Source of the DNA: Actinobacteria bacterium UBA6100
GTDB lineage: Bacteria; Actinomycetota; Coriobacteriia; Anaerosomatales; Anaerosomataceae
DNA: 64,000 bases
Direction of reading: 5' to 3'
NCBI GenBank assembly: GCA_002423585.1
Contig: DIWS01000012.1
Coordinates: 62,001-126,000 of the forward strand
Shown in pieces: positions 7,894 through 16,215 of this stretch. How positions within the stretch are numbered: the stretch's first letter is position 1; the number at the start of each line of letters is the position of its first letter. The notes under the pieces were generated by a model, which worked only from the letters and a program-made list of their open reading frames with translations, was not told the origin of the DNA and did not search any database. Position numbers and translations under genes: made by a program.

Positions 7894-8369
7894 CGTCCTT
7901 CCTTCTTCCGTTTCGCCATGTACTCGTCGACCAGTGCCGGGACGCGCTCTTCATAGAAGGCGAAGATGTCCCGCATCTCCTCGATGTTGCGACGCCTCGC
8001 CGGATCGTCCCCGACCGCCTCAATCCCACGCTCCAGCAGAAGCCGCATGTTGGTGTACTCGCGCACCTTGGCTTTGAGAAGCGTGGAGAAGATCGCCGGA
8101 TCGGCGCTGTACTGCCACTCGCGCTCTCCCCGCTTGTGGGTTCGCCGGATGGCGCCCATCGAGGCCAGCTGTCGACCGCCGGTGCTCACAGAGGCCTTGC
8201 TCACGTGCAGCGCCTCCATCAGCGAGCTCGTCGACTGCTCGGGCGGGTCCGAGATCAGCAGGTACGCCCAGATGAGCCCGGTGGCCCGGCTGAGGCCGAA
8301 CCCGGCGAAGTACGACCCGAACTCCTCGACGAACCGCATCACCGCATCCTGATCGGCGTGTGTGTCCAT
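7890..8369 (-). CDS. GbsR/MarR-type regulator of the ABC exporter
   Basis: A 159-residue winged-helix regulator. The start MDTHADQDAVMRFVEEFGSYF and the segment GLIWAYLLISDPPEQSTSSL, then LHVSKASVSTGGRQLASMGAI, match the GbsR branch of MarR proteins. The C-terminal half is helical and probably forms the dimer. It is the first gene of the exporter operon and overlaps the ATPase start. The ATG at 8367-8369 is preceded by an AGGGGGT site. The palindromes just upstream are the expected binding sites, giving an autoregulated exporter. Confidence 0.9.
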   Translation of the reverse strand: MDTHADQDAVMRFVEEFGSYFAGFGLSRATGLIWAYLLISDPPEQSTSSLMEALHVSKASVSTGGRQLASMGAIRRTHKRGEREWQYSADPAIFSTLLKAKVREYTNMRLLLERGIEAVGDDPARRRNIEEMRDIFAFYEERVPALVDEYMAKRKKEGR

Positions 8370-8410
8370 CAACACCCCCTGTGAGATCGATCGTGTAGTA
8401 CGGCTGTCTG

Positions 8411-8438
8411 TAACGTTCAGTACGTTGTGAACGTTCAC
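8411..8438. promoter_or_regulatory. Double AACGTT operator of the exporter operon
   Basis: The perfect 12-bp palindrome GTGAACGTTCAC (8427-8438) lies next to a second, imperfect CTG-AACGTT-CAG element (about 8408-8420). The element centres are about 17-18 bp apart. They sit directly downstream of the exporter promoter and upstream of the GbsR start, as expected for repression by the GbsR-type protein. Confidence 0.6.
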
Positions 8439-8439
8439 T

Positions 8440-8467
8440 ACTCTATACCCTTTCGTGCGGTCGTCAA
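8440..8467 (-). promoter_or_regulatory. Promoter of the GbsR-ABC exporter operon
   Basis: Minus-strand TTGACG (8462-8467) and TAGAGT (8440-8445) are separated by 16 bp. Transcription would begin inside the palindromic operator, so a bound regulator would block it. Confidence 0.55.
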
Positions 8468-8551
8468 GCAGCGCGACCCCGACCTTCTGATGGTCCTGTC
8501 AGTCGTGAGTCGGCTACACTCGGACGTGTCCCCACGAGAGTAGGAGCCGAG

Positions 8552-9139
8552 ATGTCCGAGAACCGGTTCTGCGGCGCATGTGGAGCTCCCGCGGCGCCTG
8601 GCGAGGTCTTCTGCACCGCCTGCGGCAGGTCGTTGCCCGCCAGTGTGGCGTCCGCTCCCGCGCAGCCCGCCGCCTCTGGCGAACGCGTGATCGCCGTCAT
8701 CGGCAACCTCACACAGGTGGGCGGCTTCATGGGGATGAAGCAGAAGACGTTCACCCTCATGATCACAGACCGTCGTCTGGTCTTCGCCGAGCTCACGAAG
8801 GAGAAGATCACCGCGATGGTCAACCAGGCGCGCGACTCGGCGAAGGCACAGGGTAAGGGGTTCTTCGGGCAGTGGGGCGCGCAGCTCGGCTCATCGATGA
8901 ACTACCACGAGGCGTACTGGCAGATGTCACCGGACGCAGCCCTCGCCGAGAATCCCGGCAACTTCGCGATCGAGCGCGGTGCGTTCCAGAGCGCCAAGTT
9001 CAAGATCGGTATCACGGACGACGAGCACAACACGCCCGATGAGCTGGTCATCAAGGCTGCCTCGGGCAAGTACAAGTTCAACGTCAACGGGAGTCTCGGT
9101 GCCGTGAAGGACGTCTTCCGCCAGGCCGGACTCGCGTAA
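8552..9139 (+). CDS. Zinc-ribbon protein with PH-like domain
   Basis: A 195-residue protein with an N-terminal zinc ribbon (FCGACGAP, 14 residues, FCTACGRS), a flexible Ala/Pro linker, then a beta-rich domain with VIAVIGNLTQVGG, TFTLMITDRRLVF and a C-terminal FKIGITDDE and YKFNVNG. The latter resembles the PH-like/GRAM-type domains often fused to zinc ribbons in bacterial hypotheticals. Function unknown. AGGAG precedes the ATG. A TACACT -10-like box lies at 8515-8520. The stop is followed immediately by the GTG start of an ABC ATPase, so the two are co-translated. Confidence 0.75.
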   Translation: MSENRFCGACGAPAAPGEVFCTACGRSLPASVASAPAQPAASGERVIAVIGNLTQVGGFMGMKQKTFTLMITDRRLVFAELTKEKITAMVNQARDSAKAQGKGFFGQWGAQLGSSMNYHEAYWQMSPDAALAENPGNFAIERGAFQSAKFKIGITDDEHNTPDELVIKAASGKYKFNVNGSLGAVKDVFRQAGLA

Positions 9140-9919
9140 GTGCCTGACACTCCGCTCATCGAACTGCGCGATGCCGAGGTCGTCCGCGACGGACGCACCA
9201 TCCTGCACATCGAGCGGCTCGCCTTCCACGAGGGTGAACATGTGGCGATCCTCGGCCCCAACGGCGCCGGGAAGTCCACGCTCATCGGGCTCGTGACGCG
9301 CGACGTGCGCCCGCTCGCGCGAGACGAGACACCTGTGCTGCTGCGCGGCGCGGCGCGCTGGGATCTCTTTGAGGCGCGCCGCATCTTCGGCGTGGTGAGC
9401 GACACGCTCCAGGACGATCACCGCAAGGCCGTGACCGTGCGCGACGTGGTGCTCTCCGGCTACTTCGGCTCGATCGGGCTGTACCGGCGCGGCGAGGTCA
9501 CGCCGGAGATGACGGCCCGCGGCGAGGAGCTTCTCGCGCACCTTGAGATCGAGTCGCTCGCCGAACGCACGATGGACACGCTCTCCACGGGCGAAGCGCG
9601 CCGGGCTCTCATCGGCCGCGCACTCGTGCACGACCCCGCCCTGCTCGTGCTCGACGAGCCCACGCACGGCCTGGATCCGGCGGGCACCTACCACTTCCTC
9701 GCGCTCATCCGTCGCCTCGCCAAGCGCTCGGCGCTCGTGATCGTCACGCATCACGTGAGCGATATCGTGCCCGAGGTGGACCGCGTTGTGATGCTGCAGG
9801 ATGGCGGCGTCTTCCGCGACGGGCCCAAGCGCGAGCTGCTCACCGCCGCGGCGCTCTCGTCGCTTTACGGCGTGCCTGCGATCATCGAGGAGCGCGACGG
9901 CTGGTACCGGCTGTGGTGA
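9140..9919 (+). CDS. Orphan ABC ATPase, ModF/YlmA-like
   Basis: A 259-residue single ATPase domain. Walker A is GPNGAGKST, signature LSTGEARRA, Walker B LLVLDEPTHGLDP, and the switch histidine is in VTHHVSDI. Overall pattern (DTLQDDHRKAVTVRDVVLSGYFGSIGL split by short insertions) resembles the YlmA/ModF group of ATPases that have no known permease. No membrane partner is adjacent, so it may work as a soluble regulator or with a distant permease. It starts with GTG directly after the stop of the zinc-ribbon gene. Confidence 0.88.
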   Translation: MPDTPLIELRDAEVVRDGRTILHIERLAFHEGEHVAILGPNGAGKSTLIGLVTRDVRPLARDETPVLLRGAARWDLFEARRIFGVVSDTLQDDHRKAVTVRDVVLSGYFGSIGLYRRGEVTPEMTARGEELLAHLEIESLAERTMDTLSTGEARRALIGRALVHDPALLVLDEPTHGLDPAGTYHFLALIRRLAKRSALVIVTHHVSDIVPEVDRVVMLQDGGVFRDGPKRELLTAAALSSLYGVPAIIEERDGWYRLW

Positions 9920-10032
9920 GTTAGCCACATTCCTCAGCGACACGCCGTTGTCGTGGTCTCCCCAACCATCACCCCATCGCCGGGTTGGGTAACATCACCA
10001 GCAGATACCGGCCCACGCTACAGGGGGGCTCC

Positions 10033-11496
10033 ATGGGCACACGAAAGTTCACCATCCTGCACTCCAACGACATGCACGGCGACTTCTTCGCCGAGCAGGC
10101 AGCGGGCGGAGGGCCGCTCACCGGCGGGCTGCCGCTGCTCTCGGGCTACCTCAACCGCGTGCGCGCCGAAGAGGAGAACGTCATCTACTGCATCTCGGGC
10201 GACATGCTCCAGGGCTCGATCATCGACTCGGACTTCAAGGGCGTCTCGACCATCGAGGTCATGAACTACCTCGCGCCTGACATCGTGAGCCTCGGCAACC
10301 ACGAGGTGGACTACGGCGTGCCGCACCTGCTGTTCCTCGAGAAGATCGCCAACTTCCCCATCGTGAACGCCAACATCTACATCAAGCCGTTCAACAAACG
10401 CATGATGATGCCGCACTACGTGATGAAGAAGGCCGGCTTCGAGATCCTGTTCACCGGCATCCTCACCGAGAAGGCGCTGGACGCCATCAAGCTCGACGAG
10501 CTCATCGGCACGTTCGTGGACATCCACGAGGCCGCCGACGAGGTGGGCCGCATCACCAACGCGTACAAGAACGACGACATCGATCTCACCATCCTGCTCA
10601 CCCACATCGGCTTTGAGAGCGATAAGGAGCTGGCCGAGCACCTCGACCCGGCGTGGGGTGTGGACATGATCATCGGCGGACACTCGCATACGATCCTGAG
10701 CGAGCCCGCGCAGGTCAACGGCGTGCTCATCGTGCAGGCGGGCACGGGCACCAACCAGATCGGCCGCTTCGACATAGAGGTGGACGACGACACCAACTCG
10801 ATCGTGAACTGGACGTGGCGGCTCATCCCCATCGACGAGCACATCGCCGAACCCGACCTGAAGCTCACCGAGTTCATCGACTCGTTCAAGGACATCGTCG
10901 ACCGCAAGTACGGCGTGGTGATCTGCAAGTTCACCGGCGAGCTCACGCACCCGCTGCGCGAACAGGAGACCACCCTCGGCAACCTGCTCGCCGACGCACT
11001 TGCCGAGTCGCTCGGGCTGGACGTGATGCTCCTCGGCGCGGGATCGGTGCGTGTGAAGGAGCTCGGCCCCACGGTCACACTGATGGACTTCATGGGCTGC
11101 TTCCCGTATGACGACAGCGTCACGCGCTATACGATCACCGGCGCCACACTGAAGCGCATGTTCGCGCACTGGATGCGCGCCGAGAACCGCGACGGCGAGG
11201 GCGAGTGCTACCAGGTCAACGGCAACGTGCGGGCGCGATATCGCGATTCGGATGGGGTGCTGGTATCACTCGTCGTCAACGGCGGCGAGGTGGCCGACGA
11301 TGCGATCTACACCGTGGGGCTCCAGGGCTACCACGCGGCGAACAGCGAGGCATACCTCCACGTGACCGCCCAGGACCTGACGGCGGCAGGAGACTCGAAG
11401 GTCGTCGCCACCTCGGCGCAGGACGTCCTCGACGAGTGGCTGCGTGGCCACCAGAACGTGGGACGCGCGCTGGAGGGGCGGCTGGTCTACGAGTGA
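10033..11496 (+). CDS. 5'-nucleotidase/metallophosphatase without signal peptide
   Basis: A 487-residue two-domain enzyme of the UshA/CpdB family. The metallophosphatase part has ILHSNDMHG, ISGDMLQGS, SLGNHEVDYG, LLTHIG and IIGGHSHT, the standard metal ligands. The C-terminal 5'-nucleotidase domain contains TLGNLLADAL and DFMGCFPYDDSVTRYTITG. Most relatives are exported, but here the catalytic domain begins at residue 5 with no signal peptide or anchor, so it is probably cytoplasmic. It may salvage or detoxify nucleotides or related phosphoesters. Start chosen at the ATG behind CAGGGGGG. It converges on the DUF362 gene three bases away. Confidence 0.92.
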   Translation: MGTRKFTILHSNDMHGDFFAEQAAGGGPLTGGLPLLSGYLNRVRAEEENVIYCISGDMLQGSIIDSDFKGVSTIEVMNYLAPDIVSLGNHEVDYGVPHLLFLEKIANFPIVNANIYIKPFNKRMMMPHYVMKKAGFEILFTGILTEKALDAIKLDELIGTFVDIHEAADEVGRITNAYKNDDIDLTILLTHIGFESDKELAEHLDPAWGVDMIIGGHSHTILSEPAQVNGVLIVQAGTGTNQIGRFDIEVDDDTNSIVNWTWRLIPIDEHIAEPDLKLTEFIDSFKDIVDRKYGVVICKFTGELTHPLREQETTLGNLLADALAESLGLDVMLLGAGSVRVKELGPTVTLMDFMGCFPYDDSVTRYTITGATLKRMFAHWMRAENRDGEGECYQVNGNVRARYRDSDGVLVSLVVNGGEVADDAIYTVGLQGYHAANSEAYLHVTAQDLTAAGDSKVVATSAQDVLDEWLRGHQNVGRALEGRLVYE

Positions 11497-11499
11497 CGG

Positions 11500-12633
11500 C
11501 TAGCGCCTGATGATCCGCCCCAGCACCGGCACCTTCACCTCGATGGCGCGCTCAGGGCACATCTCCTGGCAGCAGTAGCAGCGGATGCACCGCTCGTAGT
11601 CGTACGCGGGAGGCACGCTCCGGTCACCGCCCGGCCAGTCCACCGCCTTCGGCTCCACGGGGCACACCTCAACGCACGTGCCGCACTTCGTGCAGCGCTC
11701 GGCCACGATGAACGGCCGCGGCGTGACGAGACGCTTGACCGTAGGGCTGCTCATCCGCCCGCCCGTGGTGGAAGCACGACTGCGGTTCACGACGTAGTCC
11801 TCGAAGACGGGCAGTTCGTCGCCGAGGAGCTCGATATCGGTCGCGCTGCCGAGTCCCCACCGCTCTCCGTAGACGACGGTGTCCACCAGCGTGGGGTCGA
11901 GCGCCATGATCCGGCAGCCGAGCGCGTCGAGCGCGACCACGTCATCGGAGAGCAGCAGCACGCCCACGTGCCGCGGGTCGCCGTTGCGCGGGCCGTTGCC
12001 TTGCATGGCCACGATGGCGTCCATGACCGCGAGGCGCGGCATGATGAGCCGGTTGAGGTCCACGAGCATCTGGCTGAAGTGCTCGATATCCGGCATCCGC
12101 GAGTGGAACTCGTTCTTGAGCAGCCCCGGTATGCAGCCGAACTGGTTCTTCACCGCACCGGTCATGCGCGTGAGCGCGTGTGTCTTCAGCTTCGGCAGCG
12201 AGACGAGCCCGTCGGCGGCGGCGACCCCTTCGGCGATGGTGAACTGCTTGATGAGTTGCCCGTCGGGAAACGACATCACGCGCCCGTGCTCGAAGTCGGC
12301 AGCGGGGATGCCGAGTGCCTCGGCAGCCTGCGCGATGCCCGCCTTCCGGCCCACGCCGAGCGTCGTGCCGAAGCCGGGCGAGTCACCCCAGGAGAGCTCG
12401 GCGCCCGCTGCCGCAAGCTCGCGCGTAACCGCCGAGAAGACCGCCGGGTGTGTCGTCACCGCCTTGTCGGCGCCGCTCGCAACAAGAAGGTTCGGCTTGA
12501 GCACGATGCGCTCGCCCGGACGCACGAACTCGGCCGCACCGCCGAGCAGCGCGAGTCCGCGCGTCACGGCTTCTTCGACAGCGGGGGCATCGTACGTGTC
12601 ACACTTGACGACGGCGACTCGTGCGCTTGGCAT
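11500..12633 (-). CDS. DUF362 protein with two 4Fe-4S clusters
   Basis: A 377-residue DUF362 protein (VLKPNLLVASGADKAVTTHP, LPKLKTHALTRMTGAVKNQFG), followed by a C-terminal ferredoxin module with CTKCGTCVEVCP and CIRCYCCQEMCP. DUF362-ferredoxin proteins occur widely in strict anaerobes and probably carry electrons to an unknown acceptor; no reaction is established. ATG at 12631-12633. It is divergent from the flavoprotein that starts 82 bp away, so the two may share control of a small redox pathway. Confidence 0.9.
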   Translation of the reverse strand: MPSARVAVVKCDTYDAPAVEEAVTRGLALLGGAAEFVRPGERIVLKPNLLVASGADKAVTTHPAVFSAVTRELAAAGAELSWGDSPGFGTTLGVGRKAGIAQAAEALGIPAADFEHGRVMSFPDGQLIKQFTIAEGVAAADGLVSLPKLKTHALTRMTGAVKNQFGCIPGLLKNEFHSRMPDIEHFSQMLVDLNRLIMPRLAVMDAIVAMQGNGPRNGDPRHVGVLLLSDDVVALDALGCRIMALDPTLVDTVVYGERWGLGSATDIELLGDELPVFEDYVVNRSRASTTGGRMSSPTVKRLVTPRPFIVAERCTKCGTCVEVCPVEPKAVDWPGGDRSVPPAYDYERCIRCYCCQEMCPERAIEVKVPVLGRIIRR

Positions 12634-12715
12634 ACTCGGCCTTCCGTATGGGTACGGCTATTGTGACATGACGGAGACCCGCGCGATGTGCGGCGCCGGA
12701 GCGGAAGGGGCACCG

Positions 12716-13645
12716 ATGGACGGGCAGGACGACGGGCGCTACGACGTGGTCGTCATCGGCGCGGGACCGGCAGGGCTGACCGCCGGGATGTACACGTCCC
12801 GTCAAGGCCTCAAGACCGCTATCGTGGGCGGCGAGGTAGGCGGCCAGGCCGCCTGGGCGGGTGAGGTCGAGAACTACCTTGGCTGGCGCCTGGTGACCGG
12901 CAAGGAGCTCGTGCAGAACTTCCGCGACCACGTGGCGCAGTTTGGCGTGGAGTGCTTCGAGGGCCAGCTCGTGAACGCCATCGTCCCCGCTGACGACGGC
13001 TACGAGGTCTACACGCGCGAGGGCAACGTGCTGCCCACCCGCGCGATCGTCATCGCAACCGGCAAGGCGCCCAACCGCCTGGCGGTGCCCGGTGAGCAGG
13101 AGTTCGTGGGCCGCGGCGTGTCGTACTGCGCCACCTGCGATGCCGCGTTCTTCAAGGACGCCGATGTGGCCGTGGTAGGCCCGGGAGAGTCGGCGGCCGA
13201 CGCCGCGCTCGAACTCGCCGCACTCGGCGCGCGCGTGACGCTCATCTCCCTCCAGGCGCCCAAGGTACCCGAGGCGATGCTCGAACGCGTGGCGGCTGCT
13301 CCCACCATCACGCTCATGACCGGCTGGAAGGTCACCGAGATCGTGGGTGACTCCCGCGTGACCGGCGTGAAGCTGAAGAATCCGAAGGAGGGCACCGAGA
13401 CGACGGTCGCGGTCTCGGGCGTGTTCATCGAGAGCGGATCGATCGCAGTCTCGGAGTACACGGCCGGCCTCGTCGAGATGAACGAGAAGGGCGAGATCGT
13501 CATCGACAACCGTGGTGCCACGAGTGCCGCGGGGATCTACGCGGCAGGAGATGTCACCGACACACCGGGCAAGCAGATCATCATCGCCGCGGGCGAAGGC
13601 GCGCGGGCCGCGATGGCGCTCTCGCGCGACCTCAAGCGCCGCTAG
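12716..13645 (+). CDS. Thioredoxin-reductase-like flavoprotein
   Basis: A 309-residue FAD/NAD(P)H disulfide reductase of the thioredoxin reductase type. FAD binding GAGPAGLTAGMY is near residue 15, the redox pair is C138/C141 in SYCATCDAAFF, the nucleotide-binding loop VVGPGESAADAA follows, and the C-terminal GDVTDTPGKQIIIAAGEG closes the FAD site. GGAAGGGG lies six bases before the ATG at 12716. An in-frame ATG at 12668 would add 16 residues but lacks a comparable site. The NADPH loop has GPGES instead of the usual GGGDS, so cofactor use may differ. Its 3' end overlaps the convergent LOG gene by 14 bp. Confidence 0.92.
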   Translation: MDGQDDGRYDVVVIGAGPAGLTAGMYTSRQGLKTAIVGGEVGGQAAWAGEVENYLGWRLVTGKELVQNFRDHVAQFGVECFEGQLVNAIVPADDGYEVYTREGNVLPTRAIVIATGKAPNRLAVPGEQEFVGRGVSYCATCDAAFFKDADVAVVGPGESAADAALELAALGARVTLISLQAPKVPEAMLERVAAAPTITLMTGWKVTEIVGDSRVTGVKLKNPKEGTETTVAVSGVFIESGSIAVSEYTAGLVEMNEKGEIVIDNRGATSAAGIYAAGDVTDTPGKQIIIAAGEGARAAMALSRDLKRR

Positions 13646-14363
13646 GACGCGCGTCCGGGCTGCTCAGGATCTGGACCATCGCCTCGTCGATCGAGTCGGT
13701 GATCCGGATCATGTCGATGTCCGCGGGCGTGATGGTACCTTCGGCCACCATCCTGCTCTGGAAGAAGTCGATCATCGGTGCCCAGAAGTCGGCGCCGAGC
13801 GCGACGACCGGGAAGTCGTCGATCTTGTCGGTCTGCATGAGCACGAGCGTCTCGAAGATCTCGTCGAGCGTGCCGAAACCGCCGGGGCAGACGACGAACG
13901 CCGAGCTGTACTTGACCATGATCACCTTGCGTACAAAGAAGTGCTCGAACTCCATGAAGCGGTCGATGTAGGGGTTCGGGCGCTGCTCGTTGGGCAGGTG
14001 GATGTTCGCGCCGATCGAAAGACCACCCGCCTCTTTGCAGCCGCGGTTGGCGGCCTCCATGATCCCCGGCCCACCGCCCGTCATCACGCAGAATCCGGCC
14101 TCGCCGAGCGTGCGCCCCATCTCACGCGCCTGCTCGTAGTACTTGTGCCCCTCGCGGAAGCGCGCCGAGCCGAAGATGGTGACGCACGGACGGTCGACCT
14201 GCATGAACTCGAACCCGCGCAGGATCTCGAGGAAGATGCGCACGGCGCCCTCGACATCGCCGTACCGACCCCGCTTGCCCGCGAGGAAGTCGGCCTCGGC
14301 GCCCCGCACCATCTCAAGCAGCGATTCGTCGAACGCGCGCTTTCCGTTGGGTCCGTCTGTCAC
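13632..14363 (-). CDS. LOG family protein (TIGR00730)
   Basis: A 243-residue Rossmann-fold protein with the two family signatures GGGPGIMEAANRG and PGGFGTLDEIFE. LOG enzymes hydrolyse nucleoside monophosphates (for example cytokinin riboside phosphates) to base and ribose 5-phosphate; many were mis-called lysine decarboxylases. The GTG at 14361-14363 has GGGAGG upstream and overlaps the psuG stop (GTGA). Being coupled to pseudouridine catabolism, it fits a nucleotide-salvage role. Confidence 0.9.
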   Translation of the reverse strand: MTDGPNGKRAFDESLLEMVRGAEADFLAGKRGRYGDVEGAVRIFLEILRGFEFMQVDRPCVTIFGSARFREGHKYYEQAREMGRTLGEAGFCVMTGGGPGIMEAANRGCKEAGGLSIGANIHLPNEQRPNPYIDRFMEFEHFFVRKVIMVKYSSAFVVCPGGFGTLDEIFETLVLMQTDKIDDFPVVALGADFWAPMIDFFQSRMVAEGTITPADIDMIRITDSIDEAMVQILSSPDARPSGA

Positions 14364-15304
14364 GAGTGCCTCCCGGCGATGTGGGCGGTGCTCGCGCGTG
14401 AGGCGAGCGCGGTGGCGATCTTCGAAGCGACACGGACGTTCGACCACACGAGCGCCTTGTTCGCCATCTCGCTCGCTCCACCGGTGAGTTCGTGGATGCG
14501 AGCGAGCAGGAACGGCGTGATGGCCTTTCCGCGCACGCCGCTCTCCCGCGCCTCGGCAAGCGCCGCGTCGATGATGTCGTCGATCACGGCCTTGTCGAGC
14601 GCGTCATCCTCGGGGATGGGGTTCGCCACCAGCACGCCGCCGAGCAGACCCGTCTCCCACTTGGCCTGGAGCACCGAAGCGATCTCGTCGGGCGTTTCGA
14701 AACGGGCGTCGACCCCGAAGCCGGAGTCGCGCGTGTAGAAGGCCGGGAACACGTTGGTCCGGTACCCGAGCACCGGAACCCCGTGCGTCTCGAGATACTC
14801 GAGCGTGAGCCCGATATCGAGCACCGACTTGGCGCCCGCACAGACCACCGCGAGGCTCGTGCGCGCAAGCTCCTCGAGGTCGGCCGATATGTCCATAGAA
14901 CGTTCGGCACCGCGATGCACACCACCGATGCCGCCGGTGGCGAAGACGCCGATCCCCGCCATGGCGGCGACCGCCATCGTGCCGGCCACGGTCGTCGCCC
15001 CGTCAGAACCGGTGGCGAGCAGCATCGGCAGATCGCGGCGACTCGCCTTCGGCGTGTCGCGGTTCGTGCCGAGCCGCTCGATCTCCTCCTCGGAGAGCCC
15101 CACGGCCAGCTGGCCGCCGATCACACCGATCGTGGCGGGGACGACACCCTCCTCGCGCGCGATCCGCTCGCACTCCCTGGCCGACTCCACGTTGGCCGGG
15201 TACGGGAACCCGTGCGAGATGATGGTGGATTCGAGCGCCACCACCGGACGCCCGGCGTCGAGCGCATCTTTCACCTCATCGGCGATCCTCATGTGCGGTC
15301 TCAT
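14360..15304 (-). CDS. psuG: Pseudouridine-5'-phosphate glycosidase
   Basis: A 314-residue PsuG. Family blocks are obvious: VVALESTIISHGFPYPAN, IGVIGGQLAVGL, FATGGIGGVHRGAE, VVCAGAKSVLDIGLTLEYLET, GVPVLGYRT and ANPIPED. The enzyme splits pseudouridine 5'-phosphate into uracil and ribose 5-phosphate using a lysine Schiff base. The ATG overlaps the stop of the kinase gene (ATGA) and its own stop overlaps LOG, so the three are translated together. The kinase-then-glycosidase order matches the usual psuK-psuG pair. Confidence 0.97.
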   Translation of the reverse strand: MRPHMRIADEVKDALDAGRPVVALESTIISHGFPYPANVESARECERIAREEGVVPATIGVIGGQLAVGLSEEEIERLGTNRDTPKASRRDLPMLLATGSDGATTVAGTMAVAAMAGIGVFATGGIGGVHRGAERSMDISADLEELARTSLAVVCAGAKSVLDIGLTLEYLETHGVPVLGYRTNVFPAFYTRDSGFGVDARFETPDEIASVLQAKWETGLLGGVLVANPIPEDDALDKAVIDDIIDAALAEARESGVRGKAITPFLLARIHELTGGASEMANKALVWSNVRVASKIATALASRASTAHIAGRHS

Positions 15305-16203
15305 CGAGACGCCTCCATCCGTGCGCGCACCGCATCCGCGGTGATGGTCTCACAAACGGTCCGCTCGCATTCGAGCGTGATTGCCGACAGCGCGCTCGCC
15401 CATTCGGCGATGTCCCTGAACGACATGCCCGAGGCCAGGCCCCATGCTGCGCCTGCCGTGAAGGCATCACCGGCGCCGGTCACGTTCACGACCTCGGCGG
15501 CTGGCGCCGGCATGCGGAACGTCTCGTCGGACGAGGCACAGAGCACGCCGGCGGGTCCCATGGTGATGACCACATGCCGTATGCCGGCCTCGAGCAACCG
15601 GGCTGCCGCTCCATCAGCGCCCGCCGCGCCCGAGAGCTCCTCGGCCTCACGCAGATTCGCCTTCAGCACGGCGAGCCTGCCGAGGATCGGCTGCGCCAGC
15701 TTGGCCTTGGCGGTCGAGACCGGGTCGAGCAGGAGCGGCGCTGTGCCGGCCAGCTCGGCCACCCGCGCGACGGTCGAGCCGTGCACGTTGGTGTCGAGCA
15801 CCACCGCATCGACGTCCGCGAACGCCGCCGGGTCGAGCGCGTCGGGCGTGAGCGCCTCGAGCGCGCGCATGTCGTTCACCGCGGCGGCCAGGTCACCCGC
15901 GCCATCCAAGACCGCAAGATAGCGCGAACCGGGCACACCGTATGCGCGGACACTGTACGACGTGTCGATGCCCGCCGCCTCGCACTCGGCCATCAGCCAC
16001 TCGGTCACGTCGTCCTCGCCGAAGGAGGTGACCAGCCGCACCTCGGCACCGAGGCGGGCGAGGTTCTCGGCGATGTTGCGGGCCACGCCGCCCGGACTGC
16101 GGCGCACGTGTCCGGGATTCGAGTCGCGCAGCGCGAAGCGGCCCGTCGGGATCCCGACGATGTCGAGGTTCGCGCCGCCGACGACGGTGATGCGGGGTCT
16201 CAT
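15301..16203 (-). CDS. psuK: PfkB-family carbohydrate kinase, probable pseudouridine kinase
   Basis: A 300-residue PfkB kinase. Signature 1 is seen in SPGGVARNIAENLARLG and signature 2 in VNVTGAGDAFTAG, where the last Asp is the catalytic base. Sequence alone would allow ribokinase or adenosine kinase activity; the overlap with psuG makes pseudouridine 5'-phosphorylation the likely role. It begins 12 bp after the HAD phosphatase stop. Confidence 0.88.
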   Translation of the reverse strand: MRPRITVVGGANLDIVGIPTGRFALRDSNPGHVRRSPGGVARNIAENLARLGAEVRLVTSFGEDDVTEWLMAECEAAGIDTSYSVRAYGVPGSRYLAVLDGAGDLAAAVNDMRALEALTPDALDPAAFADVDAVVLDTNVHGSTVARVAELAGTAPLLLDPVSTAKAKLAQPILGRLAVLKANLREAEELSGAAGADGAAARLLEAGIRHVVITMGPAGVLCASSDETFRMPAPAAEVVNVTGAGDAFTAGAAWGLASGMSFRDIAEWASALSAITLECERTVCETITADAVRARMEASR

Positions 16204-16215
16204 CGCGCGCTCCGC

